This document shows, piece after piece, positions 61,429-64,000 of a stretch of 64,000 nucleotides of DNA (position 1 is the stretch's first letter; each line of letters starts with the position of its first letter). The notes beneath the pieces are model-generated. The model saw only the letters and a program-made list of their open reading frames with translations. It had not been told where the DNA came from and did not search any database. Both the position numbers and the translations under genes were made by a program. Origin of the DNA: Terriglobales bacterium. GTDB taxonomy: Bacteria > Acidobacteriota > Terriglobia > Terriglobales > Acidobacteriaceae. The stretch spans positions 124,001-188,000 of the forward strand of contig DATMPC010000011.1 in assembly GCA_035567895.1 (NCBI GenBank), given 5' to 3'.

Positions 61429-62806
61429 CGTTTTAGTGTGTGACGACGAGCGTTCGATTCGCGAACTGCTCGAGATTGCACTCCGTAAAGAAGGACACAA
61501 GGTCGAGACGGTAAACTCTGGCGAGCTCGCGATTCGCAAGATGGAAGGCGCTCGCTACGATGTGATCGTCACTGACATTAGAATGCCTAAGATCGACGGC
61601 ATCGAGGTACTGAAGCATGCACATCGCCTATCACCGGAGTCTGCCGTTGTGCTCATCACCGCGGCCGGTGATTTCGATTCTGCCGTGCAGGCCGTGAAGT
61701 CAGGCGCTTTCGACTACATACAAAAAACTCCTAACGCCCTCGTTGACGAAGTAAGGGTCTCGATTGGCCGGGCCGCAGAGGTTATTGAACTGCGTCGACA
61801 GAATCAGGCCTTCCGCCGGGACGCAGCCAGCCGCAATTCACTCGACAACATCATCGGATGCAGCCCCGCGGTTAATACGCTGAAAGAAACGATCCGTACG
61901 GTTGCGTCCACGGGCAGTACTATTCTGATTCACGGCGAAAGTGGAACCGGAAAGGAATTGGTCGCGCGTGCAGTTCATGCATGTTCACAGCGAGACGGAC
62001 AGCCCTTTGTCTCGGTTAATTGTGGAGCGTTCCCAGAAACGCTTCTCGAAACCGAACTCTTCGGCTACATGAAAGGCGCGTTTACCGGCGCTACTCAAAA
62101 CAAGCAAGGGCTCTTTGAAGTCGCCGGCGGGGGAACCATCTTTCTCGACGAGATAGCAGAGATGAGCCTCGCGATGCAGGTGAAGTTGCTACGTGCCTTG
62201 CAGGAGCGGACAATTCGTCCTGTAGGGGGAACATCGGAAATTCCAATCGATGTTCGCGTAATTGCGGCAACCAACCGGGATTTGCAACAGATGGTCGAGG
62301 AAAAAGCTTTCCGCGAGGATCTCTACTATCGAATCTCAGTCATTCCCATCGACGTCCCTCCTCTGCGATCTCGCGAGGAAGACATTCCTTTGCTCGCCAA
62401 CCACTTCCTGAAGCGCTACGCACCTGCCGCGGGGAAGAACATCTTGCGCATCTCCCATGAGTCCATTGAAAGGCTCCTGGCTTATGATTGGCCGGGCAAC
62501 GTTCGTCAACTCGAGAACACCGTTGAACGTGGTGTGGCCATGGAGACTGGGGAAGTGCTGAACGTTGCAGCGCCAGAAGAGCGTTCCAAGGCGCGCATCG
62601 CAGCGGCCGCATTGGGGGCTTCACCTGGAGATTCTCTAGGCGTGCCCGCCGAGGGAATCGATATGGAAGCCTACGTTGCCGATCTAGAGCGCTCGATGTT
62701 GCAGTCGGCGCTGCGGCAGTCAGGCGGCGTTCAGACTCGTGCTGCGGAGTTGTTGAGGCTCTCGTACCGTTCGTTCCGCCATCTCGCGAAGAAGTACAAG
62801 CTGTAG
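61421..62806 (+). CDS. pilR: PilR-type sigma-54-dependent response regulator
   Basis: A 461-residue NtrC-family regulator. The receiver domain (2-120) has the acidic pair CDDE and the phospho-Asp in YDVIVTDIRMPKIDGIEVL. The AAA+ domain (about 140-375) has IHGESGTGKELVARAVHACS, the sigma-54 contact loop GYMKGAFTGATQNKQGLF and GGTIFLDEIAEMSLAMQVKL. A Fis-type helix-turn-helix closes the protein (QSGGVQTRAAELLRLSYRSF). It should activate sigma-54 promoters, classically pilA. It is translationally coupled to pilS. Confidence 0.94.
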   Translation: MANVLVCDDERSIRELLEIALRKEGHKVETVNSGELAIRKMEGARYDVIVTDIRMPKIDGIEVLKHAHRLSPESAVVLITAAGDFDSAVQAVKSGAFDYIQKTPNALVDEVRVSIGRAAEVIELRRQNQAFRRDAASRNSLDNIIGCSPAVNTLKETIRTVASTGSTILIHGESGTGKELVARAVHACSQRDGQPFVSVNCGAFPETLLETELFGYMKGAFTGATQNKQGLFEVAGGGTIFLDEIAEMSLAMQVKLLRALQERTIRPVGGTSEIPIDVRVIAATNRDLQQMVEEKAFREDLYYRISVIPIDVPPLRSREEDIPLLANHFLKRYAPAAGKNILRISHESIERLLAYDWPGNVRQLENTVERGVAMETGEVLNVAAPEERSKARIAAAALGASPGDSLGVPAEGIDMEAYVADLERSMLQSALRQSGGVQTRAAELLRLSYRSFRHLAKKYKL

Positions 62807-62906
62807 AGACGATTCCCGAAACGGTATCATGGGCCCTGACCGAGGCCCCGGTTTCCAGTCGGGACTTTTACGAGAAGACCGGCGCGCTTTCACCGCGGCT
62901 CGTTGT

Positions 62907-63281
62907 CTAGACTGCCCACAGACTCTCGTCCTGATCCGAATGTAATCCGCGATCTTCGCCTGTGATCCAGTCCTTACGCTGTGGGGTGCATACGTCGATT
63001 GCTATTACATCCTCCAGCACTTCCGACGAATGCTCGACACCGCGTGGGATAGTCAAGACCTGATTTGGTAGCAGCGTCACCGGCCCGGTCGGTAACTGGA
63101 AGCGCCACGAGCCTTTCAGCAGGAAAATCACTTCTTCCTGATCGTGGCAGTGAGGTCTGGTTACCGATCCTTGCTTGGCTTCCAAGCGCGCGAGTGTCAG
63201 GCTCTCTCCGGTAGCTACTTTACGCCGATACTCGCGTGTCAAGTAATCGGGCCGCATCTTGTTCATGTCATAGACTGCCAT
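62907..63281 (-). CDS. Small cupin-domain protein
   Basis: A 124-residue single-cupin protein. Motif 1 reads RPHCHDQEEVIFLLKGSWRF and motif 2 PNQVLTIPRGVEHSSEVLED, with His, His, Glu and His ligands in place for a metal ion. The C-terminus (CTPQRKDWITGEDRGLHSDQ) is polar. The substrate is unknown; it may be an enzyme, sensor or storage-type cupin. It lies 14 bases after the ilvC gene on the same strand, so the two may be co-transcribed. The 100 bases between it and pilR show no clear terminator. Confidence 0.83.
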   Translation of the reverse strand: MAVYDMNKMRPDYLTREYRRKVATGESLTLARLEAKQGSVTRPHCHDQEEVIFLLKGSWRFQLPTGPVTLLPNQVLTIPRGVEHSSEVLEDVIAIDVCTPQRKDWITGEDRGLHSDQDESLWAV

Positions 63282-63295
63282 GGTGGGTCACCCTT

Positions 63296-64000
<705 letters not shown>

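Overview
This is a 64 kb, moderately GC-rich chromosomal window that reads best as Acidobacteriota, probably class Terriglobia. The supporting signs are a duplicated MacB/FtsX-type orphan permease ending in DPLVALRYE, an Oar-like TonB receptor with a carboxypeptidase-regulatory domain, an XRE regulator with an N-terminal zinc ribbon, the futalosine-pathway gene mqnA, a small bacterial SRP RNA, and a pilB-pilT-pilC-pilS-pilR cluster. The taxonomic call is inference from gene content. No tRNA, rRNA, CRISPR array, prophage or intact insertion sequence was recognised.

Layout. 1-3.7 kb: an ECF sigma factor and the start of its translationally coupled anti-sigma factor, divergent from an ADOP-type permease. 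3.7-13.9 kb: a metal-handling island. It holds a TonB receptor, a small His/Cys secreted protein, an RcnR/CsoR-family repressor whose ligand positions match nickel/cobalt RcnR, an unannotated 53-codon membrane peptide, a P1B ATPase without the CPx motif, a second small His/Cys secreted protein, an outer-membrane protein, a ZnuA-like binding protein and ZnuB-like permease (no ATPase gene beside them), and a second outer-membrane protein. Two operator-like palindromes sit in front of the repressor and in front of the P-type ATPase.

13.9-31 kb: accessory and lifestyle genes. These include secreted or surface proteins (BNR propeller, OmpA-like protein with Ig-like repeats, DUF4097 beta-repeat protein), XRE and MocR regulators, an HD-domain protein, a CYTH phosphatase, a flavin-binding-type protein, NIPSNAP and alkyltransferase-like proteins, an aquaglyceroporin and an HD-GYP phosphodiesterase. 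The spacers here are rich in palindromic repeats. The most striking is a helically phased 11-bp array at 15080-15243.

32-64 kb: housekeeping genes. Phospholipid synthesis (gpsA, plsY, pgpA, cdsA), RNA and ribosome maintenance (thpR, rimO, ffs), DNA processing (cinA, dprA, topA), menaquinone (mqnA), fatty acid initiation (fabH), isoprenoid and envelope genes (uppS, dxr, rseP), the type IV pilus motor and its PilSR two-component system, and finally ilvC running off the right edge. uppS-cdsA-dxr-rseP forms the familiar bacterial envelope operon. The pilus genes follow it after a strong terminator.
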